From Semisulcospira habei (taxonomy: Eukaryota; Mollusca; Gastropoda; Semisulcospiridae): a stretch of 64,000 bases of DNA. The notes beneath the pieces were generated by a model, which made no database searches, was not told where the DNA came from, and saw nothing but the letters and a program-made list of their open reading frames with translations. The DNA is taken from assembly GCA_036245525.1 (NCBI GenBank), contig BTPG01000003.1, positions 135,964,873-136,028,872 on the forward strand, written 5' to 3'. Shown here piece after piece: positions 43,291 through 53,608 of the stretch. The position numbers and the translations under genes are program-made. Positions within the stretch are counted from its first letter, which is position 1. Each line of letters begins with the position of its first letter.

Positions 43291-43527
43291 GGTATTTAGT
43301 GCGCAGAAGGCAAGTCCCGACTTCAAGAATTTCCATTTAATGTCTTAAACAAGCCTTATGACATGAGCATGTATTGACAGTGACTAGTAGGCCTACGTGA
43401 CAGTGGGCGTTTTCGGTCTCCATATCTGTGATCCGCAAGTTAGGATGAAAATTTAACTAATCGATGTGGACTTCTGTGTGTCTCTTTCAGAAAATGAAAA
43501 ACGTACAACAGGTGCTGGACGGTTGTT

Positions 43528-43529
<2 letters not shown>

Positions 43530-43626
<97 letters not shown>
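43530..43626 (+). repeat. (AAT)n microsatellite
   Basis: About 97 bp of ATA/AAT. The poly-isoleucine ORFs on both strands are artefacts. Confidence 0.97.
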
Positions 43627-43687
43627 TTTTTTTAATTTGAACAAGCTTAAATAGCACAGAGAAGGCTTGATTAAAAATAGCTCACCT

Positions 43688-43765
43688 GTAGAACCCGAGT
43701 AGCGTGGCGCCAAGCGGTTAAGCAGGTCCCACCCTTGAACTGTCGTGGTTGATCCATCTACCCAC
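43688..43765 (+). repeat. H4 right half
   Basis: GTGGCGCCAAGC then CCACCCTTGAACTGTCGTGG and TTGATCCATCTACC; the left arm is absent. Confidence 0.65.
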
Positions 43766-44005
43766 AATATGCGCTGTATTTGAAAGAGCCAGGCGAGGGT
43801 AATTGAAGGTAGCGTCCACTGTGGTGGAGGCTAATTTGTTGACACGATCATTGGGGCATAGGGGCCACTTAACGTCGTGAGACCTTTCGCCGCCTTCATT
43901 CCCACTCTTGGTTTTCGGTGTCCGTCGTGTCTGCCTTCTGTCCAGCCTCCGCGTCTGATTTCTTTTTTTTTTTTTTGTCACTCTTTCCCCCCACGCCAGC
44001 TCAAT

Positions 44006-44195
44006 TTAACCCCTTCATTGCCGAGAAAATTGAACGCCGCCCAACTACAAGAGGCATAGTTCCTCATGAGCGCCCGCAGGTGCGGGGGCTCATGAGGATC
44101 TATGCCTCTTGCTGAGACCGCTTTGCATCCGTGTTCCGTCGACGCCTGGAGATCTTTGGCGTTGAATAACACCAGTGTCCACTGGCACTGTGAAG
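44006..44195 (+). mobile_element. H1 hairpin MITE, right TTAA lost
   Basis: TTAACCCCTTCATTGCCGAG starts the copy; hairpin at about 44047-44115 with centre CCCGCAGGTGCGGG. It ends near GGCACTGTGAAGATAAA, about 250 bp before the plexin exon at 44449. Confidence 0.88.
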
Positions 44196-44448
44196 ATAAA
44201 CAGCTCAAGATAAAGTGCATGATAGATGGTTCCGTTGTGCCTTAACATTTGTTATCTTGAAATACATACGATGTCTTGTGTGTTCTTGCATTACCAGTCG
44301 TAACAGTTTCATCAACATGCAGATCGTATACATCGGATCATTCTGTATTACACTTTATTTTACCATAATCTCATGTTTTTGTTGACGCTTCGCGATGCGA
44401 TTCAGTTTCCGATTGTTAACTCCGTCAGTGCTTTCTGCGCTGTTACAG

Positions 44449-44563
44449 GTGTACCAGTTGCACCAACAGCCACTTCCCCTGTACCTGGTGTATCCGGAAC
44501 CACCGCTGCACGCACCAGACTGAGGAGTTCTGTCGGACGGATGTCCTCATCACAGGCAAAAAT
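44449..44563 (+). CDS. Plexin exon: core of PSI 2
   Basis: One base (G) completes the serine split by the 37 kb intron, then the frame reads CTSCTNSHFPCTWCIRNHRC, HQTEEFCRTDVLITGKN and ends in phase 0 at AAT|GTAAGT. The cysteine pattern CxxC...C.WC...C...C is that of PSI (cysteine knot) domains, which space the plexin sema and IPT domains. The acceptor is TGTTACAG. The 115-bp exon lies in an otherwise non-coding region. Confidence 0.93.
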
Positions 44564-44630
44564 GTAAGTACACCTGTACGTGTAAGTGGTCAGTAAGTTA
44601 CGTTGGTCGGTACAGTACACACGCAACACT

Positions 44631-44671
44631 GGTTGTCTCTCTCGATTCGCTGCGCATCAAGGGAGACAACC
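44631..44671 (+). repeat. H6 small hairpin
   Basis: GGTTGTCTCTCTCGATTCGC pairs loosely with ATCAAGGGAGACAACC. A related arrangement (GTCTCCCTCAATTTGC and AATCGAGGGAGA) occurs at about 63534-63574. Confidence 0.6.
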
Positions 44672-44802
44672 ATTGGATGCACAGGCATTAGATAGTCGTT
44701 GCTTAATCGACCACTTTTACTTACCCGTGTTGTAGTTGCAATAGATTAGACAACAATCATCTTATGCCTGTGTTACATACAGCAGTGCTGCGGTTTACAT
44801 TG

Positions 44803-44873
44803 TGTGTGCAGGTCTTTGATTTTGGACCTTACCGCTTAGAGCCGTAAGGTAAATAATCATAGACCAGCACACA
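44803..44873 (+). repeat. H3 hairpin
   Basis: TGTGTGCAGGTCTTTGATTT and ATAATCATAGACCAGCACAC arms. Confidence 0.82.
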
Positions 44874-45364
44874 TTTCTATTCCATATATTATCTTTTGTG
44901 TGTGGATTGGGGTAGGAGGTCAGGGGGAGGGGTTTACAATATTTTTCTTTGTGTGTTTACTGACCGGAGTGGTGTGCTTTGACGGAGAAGAAGGGATGTC
45001 ATCGTTTGTTGTGCGCTCAATTACGTCCCCTATTTACATTCAGTATTACGTGTGTCTGGGTCGCTAGCAAAGATCGATGATAATTGCCAGATTACGGAGG
45101 AATTTGGTACATCTGTTCTGTGGCCAGTGGTCGCATACGCAATATATTATATTCAAGATTCAAGAAATGTCCATAAAAGGATATTCAGTGTCTGGGATTG
45201 ACGTAGTAAGAGTAAACAAATATAATATCACAACTTAGTATCACAACTGTTAGTAAAATAACCAAAGAAAAAATAAACACGCTAAAAATACCAGAAGACA
45301 AAGCAGTACACTAAATTTCAATTTCAGAAAATCTGTGTTGCCTGATATTGTTTTACCCTGTTTG

Positions 45365-45412
45365 CGCCAGACTAATTTTGCATGACCCTTGAGCTGTCAC
45401 GGTCGTTTTATC
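45365..45412 (+). repeat. H4 right-arm fragment
   Basis: GCGCCAGACTAATTTTGCAT then ACCCTTGAGCTGTCACGGTC. Confidence 0.5.
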
Positions 45413-45613
45413 GCCATGTCAGTAACATGAGTGTACCGCTGACAGTGCATAATTGTGTGTTGTTTTTGGCTGCGTAAGCGATGAGGAGTATCGCTTATCC
45501 CAGTGTTATGTTCCGCGCTGACCAATGTATGACATCATTCATTACAAGCAGATTGTGTGGGGTTTTGCATTGCCTGTGCTGTCGCTCTCAGTACGATTTT
45601 CTGCCAGACACGT

Positions 45614-45812
45614 GTAACCCCTTCACTGTCAAGAAATAGACACAGTCCAGCTGCTACAGGCGTAGATCCTCATGAGCCCCCGCAATTGCGGGGGCTCACG
45701 AGTACCTATGCCTCTTGTTGACACCACTTTGAATGCATTGTGACTTGGGCAGCTTTGGTGTTGAAGTAACATAGAAATCAGAAACTCCGTCTGCGACTAC
45801 TAATGCCGTGTC
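45614..45812 (+). mobile_element. H1 hairpin MITE, near full length
   Basis: GTAACCCCTTCACTGTCAAG on the left and ACTAATGCCGTG near the right. Hairpin at about 45655-45720 with centre CCCCCGCAATTGCGGGGG. Confidence 0.83.
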
Positions 45813-46585
45813 TTTGTTGTGTAGGCTCATAATGCGTTTGCCTGCTGTTTTTCTAGACATTTACTCTGCCGTTGATCTTTGACAGAACAGAAGAGTTAAA
45901 TGTTAAAATGCGTTACTTAGTAACATCCCTTCATGTCTGGTCTCCTGCTTTCATAAACATTTTGGTTGGTGATGGTACCCAGTGCGCAAAGGCCATCGGG
46001 CCGACGCCTTTTGCATGGACGGGTCTGTATTCCTGGGGTTTCGAACCACCTACAAACCCCCACTCCTGCCCATCCCAACAAGCCCCCAAATACTTTTAAA
46101 ATGCTTTATGAAAGTTTCATGTTTGGGGTTTGGAAAAGAAAGCCAACCCCCCCCCCCCCCCCCTCCTTTCGCGTTCCCCTCGTTTTGTAAATTTGTCTAC
46201 TACAAGCGTTAAGGTCACACACGCACACGCCGACTGTGCGTCCCCTCGCCTCCCCCACCACCACCCAAAACCCCGCCCCTTTTAGGGGGGTTTTCAATGG
46301 AAAGTAAGGTGTGCCCTCTAAGCGCCTATTGTCTCAAATTGAAGGTGCCAAACTAAACGTTGGGCCGCCCACCTCCCACCACCCCCCTCCCGGGAGGTAA
46401 CTAATCCGCCCTGCTATGGTCAGAGCAGGCGACAAGCTAATCACTCAGGCACAGCCCTTGACCTAGCTCGGTCTTTTCGTCTACCACAGTTTTGAGAAGC
46501 ACTAGAGAAAAACGTTTTTTTTTTTTTTTAAAAATTAGTTTTAGACTGTTGCTTCTGTGGAAATGTTCCTTTGTGATAGCTAGGC

Positions 46586-46640
46586 CCCAAGAGCGTCTTG
46601 GGTAATCCGGCACTACCCTTGAGTTATCATGGTCTTACCT
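46586..46640 (+). repeat. H4 right half
   Basis: CCAAGAGCGTCTTGGGTAAT then CCGGCACTACCCTTGAGTTA and TCATGGTC. Confidence 0.6.
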
Positions 46641-46981
46641 TTCGCTGCATCTTGCGTCACAGCTGAAAAGTTAATGTCCCGCCTGCTGCTTCTATAGACA
46701 TTTCGATTGTGACGAATTGGTCCCGTGAGTGTCTGGTTAGCTTAGATCGGTCGAGTGGGTGTCTGGTTTGGTGGAATATTCGCGAAGGGCAGACGTCTGA
46801 TGCGTAATTTGCTCTAATTCTGATTCAAATTTTATACTCTAGTAAACGGTTAATCGTACCATCAGGAGGGTTGAAAACAAAGAGGACAAGAAAAACGAAT
46901 CATTACCTACATCTTCTGTAACCACTAAAATTGCATTTTCTTGTTCATTTTGTCGATTGTATGGTGAAGGAGATGTTTCGA

Positions 46982-47047
46982 CAAGAGACATAGATCCTCG
47001 TGAGCCCCCGCAATTACGGGGACTCATGAGGACCTATGCCTCTTGCT
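46982..47047 (+). repeat. H1 hairpin
   Basis: CAAGAGACATAGATCCTCGT with right arm TGAGGACCTATGCCTCTTGC. Confidence 0.83.
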
Positions 47048-47144
47048 GGCTTCATTTTTTGTCCACGTTTCTCGCCTATTGGAGGTAATGGGTTCATCAC
47101 CGTACTGTGACTAACAATCGTGGCTTCCTGGCGTGTGCAATGTG

Positions 47145-47179
<35 letters not shown>

Positions 47180-47884
47180 CTGTGGCCCATTTGAATGCAA
47201 AACATGTGACACTGGTATTTTCCAGAGTGAAAAACACTCGTTACGTATCACTCTTTTCCGTTTTCAACGAGAGAAAGATTAAGCACCAGCGATTCTGAAT
47301 GGACCCCACGTGCAGATTATGCAAATGAGCCGGGCGACAAATACTGTGATTATGCAAATGAAGGGCAGAGGGGTGGATATCTTGTGGTCCTTATGGCCCT
47401 CCCAGAAGGCCGTAAAGGGATGCTCTGGGCAGAGACCAGTTGCACCACATTCAGCGACTAGGGTCATAGATTATATTCCAGCACAAATGGACACAATTAG
47501 ATAAGTAAGCATTGTCCGCAAGGGAAATTTGTTTGAAATTTGTCTTATATCACAAAGCCTATAAAAAATTAGAAAACGTTATAATTTTTTTTTTATTGTT
47601 TACAGTACTAAAAGTCTACAATACTTGCACGTCTCGTATTGCCAAGGTTCTGGGTTTTAAGCTTTACAAAACTGGATTTGTTTTAGCACTCTTATGTCAC
47701 CCATCTCCTTGTGTGGGTTCATAAAAGATAAACTATTAAAAGATATTGAAGGAAGGAAATATTGCTTCGCTGTGGCAGCAAATGTGCCTTGACATGTTCT
47801 TTGCACCCTGGGGTACCAGAAAGCTATATTTTTTTATATTAAAAAAAAAAAAGTGCCAGTTGTCTCTGAACTCCTGTTGATATT

Positions 47885-48195
47885 TTAAAGGCCCACAGCC
47901 GCCTTAACTGTTCTGTAACCGATGGTTATGAAACGCAACACGCAGATCTAGTTATGGTTCATTTAGACACACGTCGTCTTTATATCAAGTAACCTCACAA
48001 TGATTCCGCTCGGTTCAATAAATACAACGTGGTCAGTACGATAAACAGCTCAAATAGATTGACACGCTAACGGCAGTGCAGAATAAATAAGCTGTGTGTC
48101 AAAACTGCTGTTAAAGTTCATTAGGCGTGTCGACAAGGCATAACAATCGCAAATCATGAAATATGTCTTCAGGTTTATGTGTAATAGTACTTTAA
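47885..48195 (+). repeat. Dispersed 300-380 bp repeat, copy 2
   Basis: TTAAAGGCCCACAGCCGCCT starts a segment collinear with 11995-12375; it also shares TAATAGTACT-like sequence at its end. The internal TTCAAAGATACACTTCGG of copy 1 is missing here. Confidence 0.75.
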
Positions 48196-48361
48196 CAAGA
48201 ATTGTGAATGCTTTTCATACATATTTAATTCCAACGCATGGCCGAAAGCAGACGCATATTATGGTCTTTTGGTGGCTCGAAGTGCTGCACGTGCTCGTAC
48301 GATTGTTTGGCTATAGGACAACCTTACCAACAGACAAATTTTAATGAGCTCAGAAAATGTA

Positions 48362-48404
48362 TGTGCTGGTCTGTGCGTACGGTTCAGATCACAGACCAGC
48401 ACAC
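48362..48404 (+). repeat. H3 hairpin, core deleted
   Basis: TGTGCTGGTCTGTG and CACAGACCAGCACA flank a short remnant TACGGTTCAGAT. Confidence 0.8.
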
Positions 48405-48433
48405 GCAATACGATCTGTCATCTTTTGTTCCTT

Positions 48434-48466
48434 CCCCACCCCACCCCACCCCACCCCACCCCCCCA
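48434..48466 (+). repeat. (CCCCA)n repeat
   Basis: Five CCCCA units and a C run; GGGGT on the minus strand can form a G-quadruplex. Confidence 0.93.
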
Positions 48467-48752
48467 AACGTGGTGCAACCGAGCCACCTTCGACAAAGAA
48501 ATACAAAGTTTGCGAAGCAGATCATAGATCAGAGAGAAGAGTTTATTGCACCGTCTAGCTGCAGCTTTTATGACTGCTGTCCAGCATTATGTGCGGAAAT
48601 ATTGCGACCAATGGGAGGTAGATGTGTACCAAGGCCCTCAGCTTCAAAGACTTAAGAATCCCATCAGTCAAAGAAATAGGGGCTTCGACTCAGTCTGTAT
48701 TATATGCTACCAGAGCTAAAGACAGGCGTCGATTCCTTTATTACAAATCAGT

Positions 48753-48816
48753 ATGCTGTTATGTGATTTTGGACCTTACGGTCTATGTCCGTAAGGTCCA
48801 AAATCACAGACAGCAC
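48753..48816 (+). repeat. H3 hairpin
   Basis: ATGTGATTTTGGACCTTACG pairs perfectly with CGTAAGGTCCAAAATCACA around GTCTATGTC. Confidence 0.88.
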
Positions 48817-48900
48817 GTAAATGAGTGACGTTTATTTTCCAACTTGTCCCATGGTGGTGGTAATTGCATAATGCATTGTCGTGTTATCGATGGTGTTGAA

Positions 48901-49107
48901 TTAACCCATTTCACCCCAGCGTCCTACATCAGGCGATGATAATTCAAGTTTAGTGCCAGATTAGCTTGAGTGCCCAGCGCATCAGGCGCCAAGATAATCT
49001 GGCACTGCCCTTGAATTATCATGGTCGAGCCATCTGCAGCTGGTACATAGTTGTTAGATGACACTTGCAAAATTTGGGAAATGCGGCTTTGGGGTTAAAT
49101 AGGTTAA
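48901..49107 (+). mobile_element. H4 MITE, full length with TTAA ends
   Basis: TTAACCCATTTCACCCCAGC and GGGGTTAAATAGGTTAA bound 207 bp. The stem has GTGCCAGATTAGCTTG paired with AAGATAATCTGGCAC; the left arm has lost GGTCGACCATG-like sequence. Confidence 0.88.
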
Positions 49108-49578
49108 ACTGAGCTTCTGATTAACGTAACATTCTGCCGGTCATTGTGATTTGGGGTGCCGATTTATGATATATGTCACTTGCATGATGTGACTAACATG
49201 TAACCGAACGCTTCCTTTGATAACCTGACACACGGAAAAGTGACGCTGGCAGGTTTGGTCAAGTGTCATCAAGACAAATTGTGTCTTTGAACAGCAAAAA
49301 AATAGTGCATCCTAAATTAATAATAATAATAATAATAATAAGGAAGATTTATAAGGCGCCAATACATGGTAAGATGCTCTAGGTGCCGTACATATGAACA
49401 AAACATACAAATATTACACAAAAAGTGACAAAGCCACATGTACAATTACACAAAAGAACATAATTATGACTAAATACATGAACACTGATAATCAAAGTGG
49501 GAAAAGATGGGTTTTAAGACTGTGTTTAAAACTGGCACTAGACTCACTGTGTCTCAATGATTTAGGAAGATCATTCCA

Positions 49579-52500
49579 GTGGAATTGTCGTGGTTTTCAA
49601 GCTAACTTTGAGGAATTACGTCTTTTAGTCAAGTTCTATAACCCCTCAGTAATATCTCTTCAGGAGACTTACCTGAAGACTTCTGACCATGTATCCTTTA
49701 ATGGTTTTAACGTTATACACAAAGGCTCTGATTCGGAGAGGCGCTCGGGTGGAGCGGCTCTTCTCATTAGTAGCCAAATTTTAAGTAGCCCCGTTAGCAT
49801 CGACACCTGTCTTCAGGCTGTCGCAGCTCGGGTTACCTTGAAGAAGACCATAACCGTATGCAGTATTTACCTGCCACCATCACTGCGGGTCAGTAGCAAT
49901 GATATTTTTAACTTAGTAGATCAACTGCCCCCTCCCTTTATTCTCATGGGGAATTTTAACGGTCACGCTCACCTTTGGGGCAGTGACCACTATGATGGCA
50001 GAGGTCAGATGTTAGAAGATGTTTTTTCTCAACTTTGCGTCGAGACCTCCAAGCAGACATCAAGAGACTGGGAACCACCTGGAGTAGAATCGAAGGAGAA
50101 GCACAGGACAGGAGTTGCTGGAGGTCTCTCGTCGACGGCCTATACCCGGGTAGGGGTGACAGGCGTAAGTAAGTAAGTAACCTATGTGTCTTTAACGATG
50201 GCTCACCTACATGCTCTAACCCAGGTTCAGGATCTAGTTCTGTTCTAGACCTCACTGTGTGTGATCCTTCTCTCATGCTGGACTTTGACTGGAAGGTTCA
50301 CGACGACCTGTGTGGTAGTGACCACTTCCCAGTAGTTCTGTCATCGGCCAGCTGTGAGGAGGATTCGCCGGTGGGGCGCTGGAATCTCAAGAAAGCTAAC
50401 TGGCCTCTGTTCGCCTCCCTCTGTCAGTCTCGTCTTACAGAGGAGGTGGTCATGTCAGCTGAAGAACCTGTTTCTTGTTTTACTTTGATTTTGTTGGACG
50501 TAGCAGGTGAAACCATTCCTAGAACTTCCACATCAGTCCCTCGGAAACCGAGAGTACCATGGTTCAATGAAGAGTGCCGCAAGGCCCAAAAAATACGCAA
50601 ATCTGCTCAGCGACGTGCTTTTCGTAATCCGTCGCAAGCAAATATTTTAACATTTAAAAGACAGCGGGCGAAAGCCCGTTACATTTTTAAACGCGAACGC
50701 CGTGCTTCCTGGAGACACTTCGTCTCATCTTTATCTTCTAGGACTCCGTCCCAAAAAGTCTGGAAGGCTGTTCGAAGAATTAGGGGCAGGGGTGGCTCGG
50801 CTTCTGTCCGCCATCTTAGAGATGGTGCCAGTTTGGTCACAGATAAAAAGGCTGTGGCCAATTTGCTTGCCTCCACCATTGCCCATAATTCTTCAACAGA
50901 GCATTATTCACCTTTCTTCCAGAGAGAGAAGGAGAAGCGAGAATCTTGTGCTTGTGATTTTATATCAGATAACTCGGAAGACTATAATGCCCCCTTTACG
51001 TTTTCAGAATTGCAGCAAGCCATGCAGAAATGTACTGACTCTGCTGCTGGATTAGATACCATCCATTATCAGCTCCTAACTCATCTGCCTGAGGATTCAC
51101 TCCTTGTACTTCTCAAGGCCTTTAACCATATCTGGATAACTGGTCGTTTTCCGCCATCTTGGCGCCAGGCTGTGGTTGTGCCAATCCCCAAGCCGGGTAA
51201 GGATCCTTCCGACCCGGGCAACTACCGGCCAATAGCTTTGACATCATGTTTATGTAAGACTATGGAACGCTTGGTCAACGCCCGACTGGTGTGGCATCTT
51301 GAGTCACGTGGTCTCATCACAGACCTCCAGTGCGGTTTCCGGCGCTTCCGTAGTACAACTGACCATCTAGTTCGCTTTGAGTCTTTTATTCGAGATGCTT
51401 TTGTCAACAAGCAGCATGTCTATGCAATTTTCTTTGATCTTGAAAAGGCATATGACACTACCTGGAAGTATGGTATAATGTCTGATTTGTCGGACATGGG
51501 TTTTAAAGGGCACCTGCCTGTTTTTATTCACAATTTTTTGTCTAACAGGTCGTTCCATGTCCGTGTGGGCTCCACCCTCTCCGACTCCTTTGAACAGGAG
51601 ATGGGTGTCCCGCAGGGAAGCATTCTATCTCCTGTTTTATTTAGCATTAAAATAAATAACATTGTAAAGGCCGTCAAGGATGATTCTGAATGCTCTTTGT
51701 TTGTGGACGACTTTGCTTTGTGTGCACGAGGTCGAGGACTTGCGTCCCTTGAGAGGCGCTTGCAGCTGTGCGTTGATCGCATCCAGGGGTGGGTGTCTCT
51801 CAACGGATTCAGGTTCTCGCCCTCCAAGACAATCTGTGTGCATTTTACTAACCAGACGAAATTTTTTCCAAAACCTACCCTGAGCATTGCTGGAGTGCCA
51901 ATTCAGGTGGCCGAAGAGGCAAAGTTTCTGGGGGTCATCTTTGACAAAAGATTGACCTTCTGCAACCATGTTACCTACCTTAGAACATCTTGTCAGAAGG
52001 CCCTCGACATTCTTCGTGTCGTTGGTCGTACTGACTGGGGTGCGGACCGCATTGTCTTACTTCGACTGTACCGGGCCCTTGTTCGGTCCAAACTGGATTA
52101 CGGCTCTGTGGTATATGGCTCGGCTTCAAAGTCTGTTCTACAGCGTCTGAACACAATTCACCATCAAGGTCTGCGCATATGTCTGGGAGCCTTCAGGACA
52201 TCTCCAGTTCCTAGTCTGTATGCAGAGGCAGGGGAGCCTTCTCTCGGGCTCCGCCGCATCCGCCTCATGCTCAGCTACGTTCTGAGGCTGAAGGCCCATC
52301 CAGACAATCCTGCCTATGATTGTGTTTTTAACCCGTCGTTTGCAGAGATTTACGATGCCCATCCGGGAGCTGTCCGTCCACTTTCCTTCCGTGTCCGACC
52401 TCATCTGCAGGCGGCCGGAGTGGACCTGGACAAAGTTTCGGAATCTCTGCAACACGTCACTCCACCCTGGCTACTACCAGTTCCTGACATCTTGCTGGAC

Positions 52501-53397
52501 TTGACCGCCCACAAGAAGGATTGTACTCCACCAGCCATATACCAACAGAGCCTCAATGAACTCCTTTCAATTTTTCCTGACTATTGTCGTCTTTATACGG
52601 ATGGGTCCAAGTCTGAGGATGGGAGGGTGGCTGCGGCTGCAGTGTCCTCTCGCCATCCTAAACGCCCATTTAAGCTCCGTCTCCCTGACCATTCCTCTGT
52701 ATTTAGTGCAGAACTGCAGGCAATTCTGCTGGCACTCAAGCATGCCTATCAGTCTCGGGAAAGGAACTTCCTGATTCTGTCTGACTCTCTTTCTGCCCTG
52801 CAGGCCCTTCAGGGCGCGGGAACAGACCATCCACTGCTGGTGCAGATTAGATAGCTTTACGCAGACTTGATGAAGGAATATTATGACATCATTTTTATTT
52901 GGGTCCCAGGCCATGTGGGCATCGAAGGCAACAGAATCGCAGATTCTGCTGCCAACAGTGCCCGCAGTGACCCTGTCCCTGACACACAGACTGTCTATAG
53001 TGATTTTAAACCTGTGATTAGTGCGTACGTGGCCCGCGAGTGGCAGTCCGAGTGGGACAAAGAGGAAGGGAACAAGCTTCATGAAGCTCTTCCTAAGTTG
53101 TCTGACAGTCTACCTTTCCGCTGCGGCAGCCGCCGTGAGGAGACTGTCCTTGCTCGGCTCCACATCGGGCACACGTATGTTACGCACTCTTACTTACTTA
53201 AACAGGATGAGCGTCCATGGTGTTTTGCCTGTGATGAGCAGTTTTCTGTTCGACACTTTTTGCTGTATTGTGCTGACCTAATTGACACCAGATATAAACA
53301 CTTTACAGCAGACTCCTTGAAGGTTTTGTTCCGGGATGTTCCCCCGGACAAAATCTTCAATTTCTTGCGAGCATGCAATATTTTTAACAAGATTTGA
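49579..53397 (+). pseudogene. I-like endonuclease / RT / RNase H protein, broken
   Basis: The endonuclease N-terminal half (WNCRGFQ, VISLQETYL, MGNFNGHAHLWGS) ends at 50036. After the RTE stub the frame resumes at 50181 (LCVFNDGSPTCSNP), with GSDHFPVV completing the endonuclease at 50314. The RT follows: NYRPIALTS (about 51220), IFFDLEKAYDTTW, GVPQGSILSPVLF and the catalytic box FVDD at about 51700 (Val in place of Ala, as in many I-type LINEs). RNase H begins at YTDGSKSED (about 52594), with FSAELQAI and ILSDSLSAL. A TAG at 52852-52854 ends this frame; the same frame continues with WVPGHVGIEGNRIADSAA and a CFAC...H...C finger to 53397. Copy 2 has GAG at the stop position. Confidence 0.92.
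50037..50180 (+). mobile_element. RTE 3' stub inserted in I-like endonuclease
   Basis: 144 bp are nearly identical to the last 144 bp of the full RTE (43147-43290), from GCGTCGAGACCTCC to the GTAAGTAAGTAA tail. It is in the same orientation as its host. No clear target duplication is seen; the host reads CTCAACTT before and AACCTATG after. Confidence 0.93.
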
Positions 53398-53608
53398 GCA
53401 TTCATAGACTATGTGAATCTTTTTTATTTGCCCTTTTTGAGAGTCTGTAGACATTTCTTTTCAAGACATGTGCGACATTTTAGCCTGAGATTTTTAATCT
53501 ATATTTACATCTTGTCTTAAGACCTTGCTTTTAGTCTGGCTGACCAGATTTTTACCCATCCCGCCGTGAGATGGCCTTAGTCGCCTGCTCGGCGTTAAAC
53601 CCAAATAA

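Larger units (their letters stand above)
39841..43349 (+). mobile_element. H4 MITE interrupted by the RTE LINE
   Basis: The H4 copy starts TTAAACCACACAGCCCCGAC, has a good hairpin at about 39873-39962 (GCGCCTATGGGCGC centre) and runs into GGTATTTAGTGC. After the 3.3 kb LINE the duplicated GGTATTTAGTGC is followed by GCAGAAGGCAAG and TTCCATTTAATGTCTTAA, the diverged right end. This shows the RTE inserted after the MITE. Confidence 0.8.
7295..44448 (+). other. 37 kb plexin intron inside PSI 2
   Basis: The donor is GTGAGT at 7295 and the acceptor TGTTACAG at 44448. It contains most of the window's hairpin repeats, a CR1/L2-type LINE remnant, SINEs, a pogo-like end, an RTE LINE and many microsatellites, listed separately. 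I see nothing recognisable in about 7640-8165, 8950-9120, 10000-10300, 10515-10838, 10988-11390, 12640-13490 (except an ACATCTGACTGCTACCGAC direct repeat at 13208 and 13261), 15070-15500, 16660-17010, 18090-18640, 18960-19320, 19390-19755, 22215-23025, 23095-23390, 24640-25015, 25160-25435, 25992-26218, 26690-27100, 29310-29630, 30175-30710, 30925-31300, 32730-33160, 34311-34980, 37780-38455 and 39301-39840. Confidence 0.85.
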
